DNA from: Peromyscus leucopus
Lineage: Eukaryota > Chordata > Mammalia > Rodentia > Cricetidae
Length of the DNA stretch: 64,000 bases
Assembly: GCF_004664715.2 (NCBI RefSeq)
Contig: NC_051085.1
Location: 24,140,551 to 24,204,550 of the forward strand
Direction of reading: 5' to 3'
Shown here in pieces: positions 1 through 10,799 of the stretch (position 1 is the first letter of the stretch; every line of letters starts with the position of its first letter). Below the pieces are notes generated by a model. The model searched no databases, was not told the origin of the DNA, and was given only the letters and a program-made list of their open reading frames with translations. A program made the position numbers and the translations under genes.

Positions 1-660
1 ACAGAACAATATATACATTAGCCTTGTATTTAAAACATAAATCCTGGTGATCCAGATGCACATGTCCTTAGTTAAAGCCCACATAAAAAAATAAACCAAT
101 AGATTTTCTTCAAATAACGTGTTTCTGAATTTCTGTTTCTTTTACTAAATACATATGTAATCATATTAAACATTTAGTAATGCTTCATTAATAAATTTTA
201 CTTAAATATTTTGAATAGAGGAACAGTCTATATTTTAATGAGCAGTTTGTCAAATGGGATTGTAATAGTTTTATGATCTATGGATAATAAGTAAAAACAA
301 TCAAGAAAATCAAGCAAGTGTTGGATACATCTGTATTCTGTCTAATTTAACCCATTGCTTCTGAATCTGGAACCACACTGAAAATTTAAGTATCTTATTC
401 AACAATATAAAACTAGTAGTTAACAAGGCCATGACTAAACCCAGGTTATTTATGTCATCCAAGACAGTATTTTCCTCTTCCAATGCCCCTCCAGAAAGCA
501 AGACACAGCTCGCAGAGTTGGAAAGACTAAAGTTTTAAAAGAAGACAAATGCTAATTCTTAAGGAATATTGTGGAAGAGAAGGCAGAAAAAAATGTAAGA
601 GGATGTAAAAAAGAATGTAAGATGAGAAGGAGTCTCTTGGAAATGATATGGCTCTTGCAG
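1..660. other. AT-rich single-copy-looking DNA, no feature
   Basis: This stretch is AT-rich with stops in every frame. I recognise no gene, RNA or transposon in it. A small minus-strand ORF near 310-501 has no domain-like content. Confidence 0.5.
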
Positions 661-1045
661 CTATGAAGAAAATGGAGCCATTGTGGCTTCCTGCACAAGC
701 TCTTCACAAGACTGGGCTCTTCAGCATTCTATCAAGGACAGGGGGGCCTTGGAAGGCCACACCCGCTTAGTAACCATTGGCAGTTAGTAGTGTCTTTCAG
801 TGGTATAGCCACTGTTTAGCTGCCCATGATCATACAAGCTCATACAAGCAAATGTGATTAATCTCAATGAGTCACACACACAAGACTTAACAGTAGACAG
901 GAAGTCAGGAGGCAGGAAGGGGTACAGCAGAAGTGAGATGGGGAAAAGAGAAGGAAATATGGCTTACCAATGCTCAAAATAACTTACATGCATATGTAAA
1001 CTATGAAAGACGAGAGAGTCTAAGGTTGTGAAATAAAAAAAGAAA
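661..1045 (+). mobile_element. L1 (Lx-type) 3'-UTR fragment, 5'-truncated
   Basis: The order of words seen here is that of a rodent L1 3' end: an 'actgggctcttcagcattc' segment, 'atcaaggacaggggggcc', a 'tggtatagccactgttt' block, a purine-rich stretch (aggaagtcaggaggcaggaag), then 'tgtgaaataaaaaaag' as an A-rich terminus. No ORF2 sequence is present, so it is a short 5'-truncated, inactive copy. It is well diverged from the consensus I remember, so it is probably old. No target-site duplication was identified. Confidence 0.6.
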
Positions 1046-1386
1046 TTATGTTTTGAACTTCACATGGATACTGAACCTTGTAGAATGGGAAATGGGTAGA
1101 GGTCAGGGAAGGCTTGCTGTATTATTATTGCAGGGTGAGTAACTTCTCAACTTATTTATGTGAACTATTCAATGAAGTTTTAAAGGTGGTTGGGAGTCAC
1201 TTAAAGAGAATTGAGAATAAAACATTCAGGGAGAAAAACAGCTGCACCACAAAGATTCCATTGGGTCTATTTTGTGCTCTGGGATTATTTAAATTACACA
1301 TTTTGGGGGGTACTTTCTCTAGGTCTTGATCTTGTATGTATGAAGAGTTTCTAATTGCAGATAGGAATTATACATTTTAAAAGTAC
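1046..1386. other. unannotated DNA
   Basis: About 340 bases between an L1 3' end and a CA microsatellite. No recognisable feature on either strand; a 71-codon plus-strand ORF (1114-1329) has no family resemblance I can name. Confidence 0.45.
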
Positions 1387-1402
1387 TCACACACACACAC
1401 AC

Positions 1403-1443
<41 letters not shown>
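1387..1443 (+). repeat. (CA)n microsatellite passing into (TA)n
   Basis: Alternating CA with one CG interruption (acacgcac) runs to about 1435 and passes into 'atatatata'. It is alternating purine-pyrimidine and potentially length-polymorphic. Confidence 0.95.
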
Positions 1444-2834
1444 ATCTATGTAAATGTTGAAGTCAAGAGAATATTTCTTTGAAATATTGATGTACAGTCA
1501 GTGTTTTTCCTCTGTTCTCGTTACTACCCTCATGATTTAGTGGAGAGGACTTCTTTTTTTTTTTAAGTAATTCATTATTTTTAGAATACATAAAAATGTG
1601 TAATACAATTTATAGCATTTTCTAAATAAAAGTTGCATTTCCATAGATAATACATACATAGGTGTACATGTATGTATAATATGTATAAATGCACAGATAT
1701 GTATATACACCCTCTGTTGATTATTATAATTACATCAGGATTGTTAGAAAGAGTGACTCAAACATTTTTATTTAAAAAACAGCCAGGAGAGTGATGCAAA
1801 GAACATTGTTATAACAGCAAATAAAACCATTACTCAATGAGAATAATTTCCATTCCAGTGAGATATGCTATAAATAAACACAGCTGGATCAATATAAGAG
1901 CCCAAACATGTGACACTTTAGAATCTCAAATTTACCTTCCTTGTTGTGTTACAAATGTGTTTGCTATGATTTAGATAACTACATTTTGTATTTTGTATTA
2001 CAAATTAAAAGTTGTGTGTCTAAACTAATGCACCAAGAAAATTTGCTGTCATCAAATTCAGTCCTCCTGAGAGGACATCGTTTATCCACCCTACTGCAAA
2101 GGCATCTTTTTTTTTTCTTTCTTTCTTATTGGACCCTTTCATCATGTGTGTGTGTCAACAGGTTTTGAAAACAGCTACTTAATTCAGTTGATTGGTGAAA
2201 AGGAAATTGGTCAAGTCATTTGCTAGGCTCCTATGGACACAGGATCCAGCTGACCGGCTGGATGTTTTGCTTTCTGAGTGTTTGCTTTGGCATTATTTAG
2301 ACACAGCTTTTGTTCCTTTGTCTTTTCCTCTCATGATTGAATCCACTTTTATTGCTTTTGCATTATCTTTCTTGGCATTCTTCTAGCTTCTTCCTTCCAT
2401 GGTGGATTGCTCAAACAGTTCTGTTTTTAAACACATTCTCCAATTGATTTATATGATATGTGTTCTAACTGGTTTAGCACAAAGTCTATAGGCTATTTAT
2501 CTTGATGCCAAAGTCTATGCTCATGTAACGTGAGTTAAAGTTTGAATTGGAATAAGACTCAAGGCCATGTGTACCAATTTATTTATTTTTAATATCTCAG
2601 CCATATCTTAGTGTTCAGAAAAACACATGTATTACAACAGAGGGAAAATGAAGTCAATCATCTCATGCCTCATACTAACACCTTAACGCTTCTTCCTCTT
2701 CTTATCCTGAGCTGCTGTAGTACAGTCATGAGATGCCTATTTGATCAAAGCAGCTGCCAGTTAGACCATCTTTTCCCTTTTACATTCTAAGTATCTAAGC
2801 ATACAAAAACAGAAAAAAAAGTTGGTTAAAGAAG
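1444..2834. other. unannotated AT-rich DNA
   Basis: About 1.4 kb without a recognised repeat or gene. It contains short T runs (around 1551-1564 and 2107-2116) and AT-rich simple sequence near 1650-1700. ORFs at 1941-2168 and 2192-2386 are under 76 codons, with no promoter, polyadenylation or splice context that would support them. Confidence 0.45.
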
Positions 2835-3739
2835 AAGATGCTAGATGTGGAACAAGGATGACTGAACTGCTACTCACATCACATCACCAGTGAGGCTACC
2901 TGGAAAACGGGACCCCAAGAAAGACATGGAGAAATGGATGAGATCTACATGAACAGCCTGGACATGAGTGGGACCAATGAAGGGCGACGGTCGAGGGAAA
3001 AAGAAGGGGAGATCCTAGCTGGACCAAGAAAAGAGAGGGAGAACAAGGAATGACCATGGTAAATGAAGACCACATGAGAAAGGGAGGAAGCAGAGAGCTA
3101 GGGAGGCCCACGGAGATCCACAAAGATACCCCTGCAAAAGACTGCTGGCAATGGTCGAGAGACGGCCGGGACTGACCTACTCTGGTGATGGGATGGCCAA
3201 GCACCCTGATAGTTGTGCCATAAACCCCATCCAAGGACTGAGGAATCTGGATGCAGACATCCATGGCTGGGCCCCTGGTGGAGCGCTGGGAGTCTAATTA
3301 GTGAGAAAGAGGAGGGTTTATATGAGCGAGAATTGTTGAAGCCAAGGTTGGATAAAGCACAGAGACAAATAACCAAATGAATGGAAGCACATGAACTATG
3401 AACCAAAGGCTGAGGGGCCCCCAACTGGATCAGGCCCTCTGAATGGGTGAGACAGTCATTTGGCTTGATCTGTTTGGGAGGCAGCTGGGCTCGTTGCATG
3501 AGTTGGCTGTTTGAATCCTGGGACTTACGCAGGGACGCTTGGCTCGGTCTGGGAGGAGGGGACTGGACCTGCCTGGACTGAGTCTATCAGGTCGATCCCG
3601 GTCCTCTGGGGAGACCTTGATCTGGAGGAGGTGGGCTGGGGGGAGGGGGAGGGGGCGGGGGGGAGAGCATGGGAATCTGTGGCTATTATGTGGAACTGAA
3701 TGGTGTTGTAAAATAAAAAATAAATAAATAAATAAATAA
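2835..3739 (+). mobile_element. young L1 3'-UTR fragment with poly(A)-like tail
   Basis: About 900 bases with the organisation of a muroid L1 3' end: a 'tactctggtgatgggatggc' segment, 'gtctaattagtgagaaagag', 'ccaactggatcaggccctct', a G-rich polypurine tract (3632-3665) and an (AAAT)n tail at 3716-3739. Many CpGs survive (for example 'gggcgacggtcgaggg' and 'gtcgagagacggccggg'), which suggests recent insertion. It has no ORF2 reverse transcriptase domain and is 5'-truncated. A 7-base match 'aaagaag' at 2828-2834 and 3740-3746 could be a target-site duplication but is too short to trust. ORFs of 122 and 133 codons on the minus strand here are by-products of the GC-rich UTR. Confidence 0.75.
3632..3665 (+). 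other. G-quadruplex-prone polyguanine tract in L1 3' UTR
   Basis: Successive runs of three to seven G separated by one or two bases lie within 34 bases. A conserved G-rich polypurine tract is a known feature of mammalian L1 3' UTRs. The pattern fits a strong intramolecular quadruplex on the plus strand; folding itself is inference. Confidence 0.7.
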
Positions 3740-3746
3740 AAAGAAG

Positions 3747-4388
3747 TGCATAAGAAGTACTCAAATGGAACTTAATTTAAATATTGAAGTGGCATTCTAA
3801 CACTTCTAGAATACCACATTTTTTTTTCTATTGAATTCACAGTTCTACACTTTTTCCTAAAGTCTGGGCTAAACCCTTCTTTTTTGACATAGATCAGATG
3901 ACCTCTTAAAACAGTGACAGAAAATCAATCTGATGAATGCGAAACCTCGAGGTTCTGCCACCAGCCCACTAACCACTGCATCTTTACTGCTTGCTCAGTC
4001 CCATACGCAGCGATGAAAGAGAAACCAAGTCTGTGACTCAGGCCAATCCCCTAACCTTAGCTGGCCCAGAGCCCTGTGCTTCCTCTCCCAGGTTTACACC
4101 TATTATTGTATACCTATACTTTACACTTGTATCATCAAGTTCTTCCTTCCTTAGGTTTAGCTCAAATACATTTCCACATCACCCATTTTTAAAAAACAGA
4201 AGTATAGAATCCCTTGATTCCACTTCAAAGTTCTCACAGTAAATCATCACTATATTCTCTTTTTTAATTCTCCTACATTCTTTGTTCAATCTGTCATTTC
4301 TTGGTTTGAATTTGTAGAGAACTACTGAAGCAGAATCAAGTTGGCTAAATGTTGCTTAGTTAAAAAAAGTATAAACAGTGTTTAAAAT
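3747..4388. other. unannotated DNA
   Basis: About 640 bases between an L1 tail and a B2. No recognisable repeat or gene. The 83-codon ORF at 3991-4242 shows no known domain. Confidence 0.45.
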
Positions 4389-4398
4389 ATTTCTTAAA

Positions 4399-4617
4399 GG
4401 CTGGAGAGATGGCTCAGCATTTAAGAGCGCTTGATGCTCTTGGAGAGGATCTAAGGTTGGTTCCCAACACCCACATTTGGTGGCTTATAACTCCTGTAAC
4501 TTCAGCTCTAGAGAATCTCATGCTTTCTTCTGGTCTTCATAGGCACCAGTGCTAACCTGTCAGACACATAGGCACACACATACACATAAATAAAAATAAA
4601 ATGCCTTTAAAAAACAC
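4399..4617 (+). mobile_element. B2 SINE
   Basis: Starts with the tRNA-derived head 'ggctggagagatggctcagc' (pol III A box), has a B-box-like 'ggttcccaacaccc', the B2 body, and ends in an A-rich tail with 'aaataaaaataaaat'. It is flanked by the 10-base direct repeat 'atttcttaaa' (4389-4398 and 4618-4627), read as the target-site duplication. It is diverged from consensus and is probably not an active pol III source. Confidence 0.88.
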
Positions 4618-4627
4618 ATTTCTTAAA

Positions 4628-5792
4628 ACGTCTTACGGCATAATTTCCTCAGAAAGTAGACTTTTAACCTGAATGTTCTAGAAGTATTCTTCTTAAGAAC
4701 TAAAGTTTGCTAATCCAGATCCGTCTTATGGTGCTGTCAAAGAACAGAAGGGCATTTCAGAACTGCTTCAATAAGACAGAAATGTCTTTTATTCCTGTTG
4801 ATAGTATGTTGGTATGGGGAGAGTGTGAAATTTTTACCAGTATCATTTTGATATTAAGAAGTTCTATGGATAACCATCTCCACTATCAAGAACATCCCCA
4901 ATCTGAAGTGTCCTTTCTGAGTGGCTGTCAACTACAAGGAGTCCAGAATCCTTTCTGCTGGATTTGTATAAGAAATGTTTGGAAGAAATAGAGAAATCCT
5001 ATTCTCTTGGCCTTCTTGCAGCAGCATGTTGTAAGTGATGATCTCTATGGCAAAGGCCATACAAACAGGCTGTAGGTCCCAGAATCCATGGAGGTGGTGT
5101 GCTTTTCTTCCTTTTCTGAATGTAACCCTACAGGTTGCCATTAGTGTCTTCACAGCAGCTTCCACAGAAGAATCTCCATTGGCCTCACAAGTCCAGCTTT
5201 GCAGAAGCTCCTTGTCTCCTGTAAGGGCTTCCAATTGGCAGGTTGAGCATCTGGACTGGCCTCTGAGGCTCATTTGGCTTCTCTTTTGCCTGGCAAGGTA
5301 ATCAGCAACTGCTGCTCTGTACTGAAACTGAGCCCATCGCACCTGGGTTTCAACCATTCTAAAAGGCCATCTAGAGCTTCAAGAAAAATGTGCAAATAGA
5401 AATGAATTATTTACCAAGAAGAATGGAAGCAAAGTAGTGGGGACGGGAGGCCAGAAAGGGCCTTCCTCAATGGAGACAATTATTCGTACAATTAATATAT
5501 GCTAATTGAACTTTAAACATCACACGAAAAGAGAATGTCATTCGAATAGTCCATTTCACATCCAATGTCAAGGGGAACTAAGGAAGCACTGTGCACATCC
5601 TATACAAAGGTTTACCAAGTTTACACTCCTGGCTTTCCTCCCTGAGTCACCTGCCACTTCCCCAGGAGCATCATAGTACCTATCCCCAATATTCGGTTCT
5701 GTGCCTCCTTGCCAGCCTTTCATCAATCAACTGGTTCAATTGCTGGTATCATACTTGCATGTCCTCCTTGTTTAGGTCCCCAGCAGTACTGG

Positions 5793-5795
<3 letters not shown>
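4628..5795. other. unannotated DNA with one long minus-strand ORF
   Basis: About 1.2 kb without recognised repeats. The only notable content is the 141-codon minus-strand ORF at 4932-5357, listed separately. Confidence 0.45.
4932..5357 (-). other. 141-codon ORF of unknown nature; possible pseudogene remnant
   Basis: Longest minus-strand ORF outside simple repeats and LTR/L1 sequence. It begins MVETQVRWAQFQYRAAVADY and ends NPAERILDSL; its start (agaATGG) fits a strong Kozak context. A minus-strand AATAAA lies near 4789-4794, about 140 bases past the stop. The composition is not low-complexity and holds a CxxC (CSTC, about residues 38-41), but I recognise no family, signal peptide or membrane segment. 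An overlapping frame near the 5' end is also open for about 30 codons, so a frameshifted processed pseudogene is possible. With no poly(A) tract, splice context or homology evidence, chance remains the leading explanation. Confidence 0.15.
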
Positions 5796-5845
<50 letters not shown>

Positions 5846-5846
5846 C
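5796..5846 (+). repeat. (GT)n microsatellite
   Basis: About 25 uninterrupted GT units ending in 'gcgtgcaggtg'. It abuts the composite SINE that follows and may have grown from that element's CA-rich tail. Confidence 0.95.
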
Positions 5847-6125
5847 AGGTGTGAGAACATATGTAGAGGCCAGTGATTAACATAAGGTGTTTTCTTCTAC
5901 TACTATTTTTTTTTGGGGGGGGGATAAGGTGTATCTCTCTCAGTGAACACAGAGCTCAGGGATTAGATGAGAATGGCTGATCAGTACGCCCCGGGTTGTA
6001 CCTGTCTCCGTGCATCCAGTGCTGGAGTTATAGATACATGCCTACATGAGTGTTGGGAATCATAACTTAGGTCCTGTTGATTACCCAGCAAGCACTTTAT
6101 CCACTTAGTCAGTTCTTTAGCCTCC
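5847..6125 (-). mobile_element. composite rodent SINE (B4/RSINE-like), minus orientation
   Basis: Read on the plus strand it shows 'gtagaggccagtgatt', a T/G run, a B1-like block (cagtgaacacagagctcag), 'gtgctggagttatagat', and a terminal 'cagcaagcactttatccac' resembling the tRNA/ID-like head of the family in reverse, ending 'ttagcctcc'. This B1-like core plus tRNA-like head is typical of rodent composite SINEs. The exact subfamily is uncertain and the copy is old. Confidence 0.5.
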
Positions 6126-6510
6126 AGCCCTGGTTTTGCATCATTCCCGCTTTATAAGCAGGATCCCATTCTTTAGCTTCAGAGAGAGCACTTTGCCAGT
6201 TCATGTGAAGAGGACATACTGCTCTTGCAGCTCCCCTTTCTTGCTGGCTCAGCTATTCTCCAAATAGTGTTTGATTGTGCACCACAGAGTAGAGCTTGGA
6301 AGACCAAAGCGCGAGGAACTGATGTGTAAGGTGCCAACTGGTACCAGAGAGTAGTGAGTGGTTCTGACTTCCAGGGGTGGCCATGTTGTGTAGCTCCACA
6401 TGGAGGTGGTCCTTGTACTTCCAAGGCTGTTTAATATCTGAGACTGGATAGTGAGGATCCCAATCTGGTGGAAGTATGGAAGTGAGACAAAGTAATACAC
6501 CTAACACAAG
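6126..6510. other. unannotated DNA
   Basis: About 385 bases between two SINEs. Overlapping minus-strand ORFs of 81-97 codons (6179-6546) run into the adjoining B2 and look fortuitous. It could be part of an old LTR, but I cannot support that. Confidence 0.4.
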
Positions 6511-6520
6511 AAGAAATATT

Positions 6521-6770
6521 TCTCTAGGTCTGGAGAGATGGCTCAATGCTTAAGAGACCTTGCTGTGCAACCATGAGGTCCGCAGTTCAAATCCCAACAT
6601 CCACATAACAAACTGGGCATCCCAAGAACACTTGTAGTCCAGCTCTGTGGGCTCCCCAATCCTCTTCTGCCTCCATGTGCAAAGATCTGTGAGCACACAC
6701 ATAAGAACATGCACTAATGCAGATGTGTGTACACACACACACACACATAATTAATTACTTAATATTTTAA
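6521..6770 (+). mobile_element. B2 SINE with CA-rich 3' end
   Basis: The head 'ctggagagatggctcaatgc' is the tRNA-derived B2 start; the body and A/T-rich tail follow, including a short (CA)n at 6731-6746. A perfect 10-base target-site duplication 'aagaaatatt' flanks it (6511-6520 and 6771-6780). Many substitutions point to an older copy. Confidence 0.88.
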
Positions 6771-6780
6771 AAGAAATATT

Positions 6781-7963
6781 ATTGTATTAGTTACATTTTA
6801 TGGAAAATATTTACTAGATCTGTACTGAAAAGAATCTACAACCTGTGTTAGAACTGTATTTACAATATTGAATAGTTTTAGTATATTTGTTCTTAAGGAA
6901 GTAACACAGTATAATGTATATCTTCCTGATTTTGTAACTTGAATCTGATCTTTTTCATTGACTCATGTGGTCTCATGTTGAATTGCTATCATTTCACGAA
7001 TTGAAGACTAAATGTGTTCTATATGAGCAGTTCAACCTCTGTTGTCATATACAAAGTAGATTTCCCAAACCACTATTGTATCTATTTTTTACTTAATCTG
7101 TACATTAAAACACACACACACACACACACACACTCACACACACACACACACACTGGCTTATAATAAAATAAGGTACATTAAACTTAGTTCGGATTGCCAA
7201 TGTAGTCATATTATTTTTATTTTAGATGTAATGCTCAGGTCCTAAATATTTAAACTTAGAACATTAACAGCAATAGGCCTATGTTCTCAATTTATTAGAA
7301 TCTCCACTAGCTAAGTCCTTGAACTTCTCTGCCAAAATAAATAATCAGGGGAACAATCATAGTAAATACCTGGATTTTCAGAGATTGTAAACAATTTACC
7401 ATTTCCTAGTGTACTGAGTATTCAAATATTAATCATGTGAAATTTTAGTACCAGTTCTCCAAAAATTCAAGAGTACTGGATCCATTGAATCTTGACAGGG
7501 TCTCTGGGAAGTACATACACAATATGAAATCCTTAGAGGCTGAATCTGGGTTTACAGCAGAGTCCATACACTGTCTTCTAGGAGCTGCAATCACAACAGC
7601 ACTATTTTGTTTCTGTGTCCTCCTCAGCTGACCCACCAGCAGCTACCTCTGAGAACGTGGTGTATCTATCCCAAGTAGACCAAGCTCTTTCTAATGGAGG
7701 AGAGGTCTGCTACAGTGCAGTACAAACAATTAACAGTAAACAATAAACACTGTCCATCCTGGGATAAATTCTACTACCAGCTACTAAACATTATGAAAAT
7801 ATATTTCTTATAAACTCAGTGTCATAGTTGTTTTACAGAGAGCAGGTTTCCCCTTGTATATTTACTTACTCTCTCAAACAAACAAGTAGTGGAGTGTTGT
7901 GTGACCCTGTGGCTAAGAATCTCGTTAGCAGATTTGTTTTAACAAAGCAGGTCATTTACTTTC
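6781..7963. other. unannotated AT-rich DNA around a CA microsatellite
   Basis: Nothing recognisable apart from the (CA)n at 7110-7153. Small ORFs at 7445-7636 and 7828-8031 have no family resemblance, and the second runs into the adjacent LTR. Confidence 0.45.
7110..7153 (+). repeat. (CA)n microsatellite
   Basis: About 21 CA units with a single CT interruption. Confidence 0.95.
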
Positions 7964-7969
7964 AAAATG

Positions 7970-8316
7970 TGTTGCTGGAGGGCTTCTCTCCAGCTTCCAC
8001 CAAGCCCCACAGTCCCACAATCCACGTATAAAATAATCACTCAGACGCTTCTATTACTGATAAACTGTATGGCCGTGGCAGGCTTCTTGCTAACTGTTCT
8101 TATATTTTAAATTAACCCATTTCTATAAACCTATACCTTGCCACGTGGCTGGTGGCTTACTGGTGTCTTTACATGCTGCTTGTCCTGGTGGTGGCTGCAG
8201 TGTCTCCCCCTCCTTCTTCCTGTTTCCCCAATTCTCCTCTCTCCTTGTCCCACCTATACTTCCTGTCTGGTCACTGGCCATCAGTGTTTTATTTATATAG
8301 AATGATATCCACAGCA
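7970..8316 (-). mobile_element. solo LTR, ERVK-like family A (copy 1)
   Basis: A 347-base element with 5'-TG and 3'-CA ends, flanked by a perfect 6-base direct repeat 'aaaatg' (7964-7969 and 8317-8322). A 6-base duplication with TG/CA ends is the signature of class II (ERVK) integration. It shares long near-identical blocks with 14026-14390 and, inverted, with 50898-51289, for example 'ccttgccacgtggctggtgg' and 'ttaaattaacccattt'. No internal retroviral sequence adjoins it, so it is a solo LTR left by LTR-LTR recombination. Strand is inferred from a TATA-like motif in the inverse orientation and is uncertain. Confidence 0.75.
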
Positions 8317-8322
8317 AAAATG

Positions 8323-10683
8323 CTTTGACTTAGTATTTTATGAGTATCTGAGAAATGAACTAAATGATTTCAGATTCCATCTCTACTATGTACCCAGTTG
8401 GGAATTTTTCTTTTGTACAATGAAGCTTGCTAAAAGAAATGGCTCAAAAGGCCTTTTGACAAAAGATTGTCCCAATTTTCTCCTGAACACAGATTATTTA
8501 TCTCTCATTTGTAGAAGTAAGGACAGGAAAATTCTGCACAACCCTGAACTCACATTTACGTCTAATAAAGTTTCAGATATTTTCTGATAATAATTAGTCA
8601 ATAAATGAATTTAGACCATAAACTATTATGAAGAAAGAGATTTTTTTTAATATTTAAGTCTTCGATTGGGTAGCCAAATCAGAAATTCCACGAGCAATAG
8701 ATCATATTCAAAGTTAGTCTTACAAAGGGTTTTTGAACTAGCTATAATTAATGATGAGTTAGAAGCAAGGAATACTGGTGTTTATTTTAGTGTCTTACCT
8801 TAAAGAAGTTTAGGCTAGCAAAGCTTTTGTAATTCTAAAATGTCCTAACGTACAACTGAAGCAAATTTATGCACTGCATTTGACAGTCATAATCTTACCA
8901 TGAAGTTTCCCAGGTCACCAGGGTAGTGAGATCCCTTTTAGTCTAATCCATTCCTCACCAACCATCATTTCTATCCTATCCTCCTCTCCACCCCCACAGT
9001 CATCACCCGAACACATACCAAAGGATTCCTGGAAAAAGCTACCCCACATTAAAACTGGCTGGCATTTGCAGTCAACACTAGTGTAAGTCTTGATGATCAC
9101 TTGAAGTTTGCAATATGTATAATCTAATATCCATGACCAACATTCAACATGAGAAGAATATATGCTGAACTTTCTATTTCTTATTAGCTGTCTTCTCTGC
9201 AAAGGCAATTCATTTCATTATCAGACAGAAAAACAAAATCAGTGGATGAGAGAGGAGTGAAGGGTGGTGCTCACTTTTTCAGAGGGTGGAAAAATAATGT
9301 GCTTCAATATCAGTACCCATCCTAGGGTCTCATGGACCCGAGAGCTTTGTAAACCTGACAGCTATTAACACACTTCTGAACCAAATTGTTTTTGATGCCC
9401 AGAGTCTCCGTCTTTCCTTCTTCCACAAGGATTTCTCGGTTGCCTTCATTTTTTTTTCCACAGGAAGAGGTTACAGTTTAGAAAGACATTGCTAGGCTTC
9501 ATTCAGACTTCTAGCATCAAGAAGGGCTTCTCCCCGAGTCACTGTACCCATGTTCCCCATCCTCATTCATTTTTGGCCCTGTTCCCAGTCCTAGGACATT
9601 CCCACTTAGCTTCAGTTGGAGTGTTACCCATTAAATTCATATGTGTTTAGTTTCTTCTGGTTGAAATTTTAATAGCTATTACATTGAACAAATGTAAATA
9701 GTCTCCAAGTATCTACCATGATTTATACTTTCTGCAGAAGTGAAGAGATCTTGTCATTAGCTACTCCAAACTGGGGCATTCTGTTAACTTTGGTTTAGCT
9801 CTATGTATCCTAATGCAAGTAACAGACGAAGAAAAATTTCATGGCATAATTTGTGGCAATGCACAGAAAGTATTAATAAGAACATATTCTGGTAGATCAA
9901 AAATTACATTTTATATAATGTAATGACATTGCTACACTGCAGTTCTTTGAAAAATATTTAAATGTCACATTTAAAAATTATTTGTCGAGTTCATAATGTA
10001 TAATGCTTTTTATAGTAGATCGAAAACCCAGCATGACCAATCTGTAGTAATGAAAATAACAAGACTGGCTTATGGTTAACAGACGTTGAATTTAAGGGGC
10101 CAAAGGAAGTAGCCTGTGCTATGGGGAAAATCTGTCTTAATCTGTTCACCAGAGTAGGGCTATGTTATAACTTATCAAGCTACACATATAAAACTTGTGC
10201 TTTTATTCTGCAAATATTATGCTAGGAAAATATGAGTTTTTGTGTGGATAACTGTAATAATTTTTCAAAATGTCAGTATCTTCTACTGGGTCGTTTCTTT
10301 TTAATTGCTTTTGCCATTTTCAAAACGTTGGAATTTTTTTTTTCTGGTCCTTAGCTGGATTTGAAACAATAACCAAATAGCACACCATGTTTTCTCACTA
10401 GTTCTGTATTTTATTTGAAATAACACATTAATGGCTTTGTATCTATTACCAACTGCGTTGCCTTTCCAATGCTTTCTTTTTTTTTTAACTTCAATTTTTA
10501 GGCAAGCAAAGCCATCTCTTACTATTTCGGAAATACTTTCAACTTGGTCTGTTATTTAAGCTTTCCTCTCACACAGAAAACGTGTTCTGTAAACTAGAAA
10601 ACCAAATATTCAGTTGTGAATATTCAAACAGCGCTCTTAAGCAGATACTAGACCTTCTGGGTAAGAAATTGCTGTTTGCTCTG

Positions 10684-10684
<1 letters not shown>
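8323..10684. other. 2.4 kb repeat-poor DNA
   Basis: No SINE, L1 or LTR is recognisable across this stretch, and no coding ORF longer than 97 codons. GC is slightly higher around 8930-9010 and 9340-9600. It could be ordinary unique DNA; conservation cannot be judged from one genome. Confidence 0.45.
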
Positions 10685-10735
<51 letters not shown>

Positions 10736-10795
10736 TTATATATATTCTAGTTATATATAATATAATATTATATTATGTTATATTATATATATTTA
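10685..10795 (+). repeat. (TA)n and AT-rich low complexity
   Basis: About 22 TA units (10685-10729), then imperfect TA/TAATA repeats to about 10795. The perfect part can extrude as a cruciform. Confidence 0.9.
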
Positions 10796-10799
10796 ACTC

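Noticed and set aside
2896..3499. 122- and 133-codon minus-strand ORFs
   Set aside because: They lie antisense within an L1 3' UTR whose GC-richness reduces stop codons.
4399..4480. tRNA-like A and B boxes
   Set aside because: They belong to the tRNA-derived head of a B2 SINE; no tRNA cloverleaf or 3' acceptor is present. The same applies to the other SINE heads.
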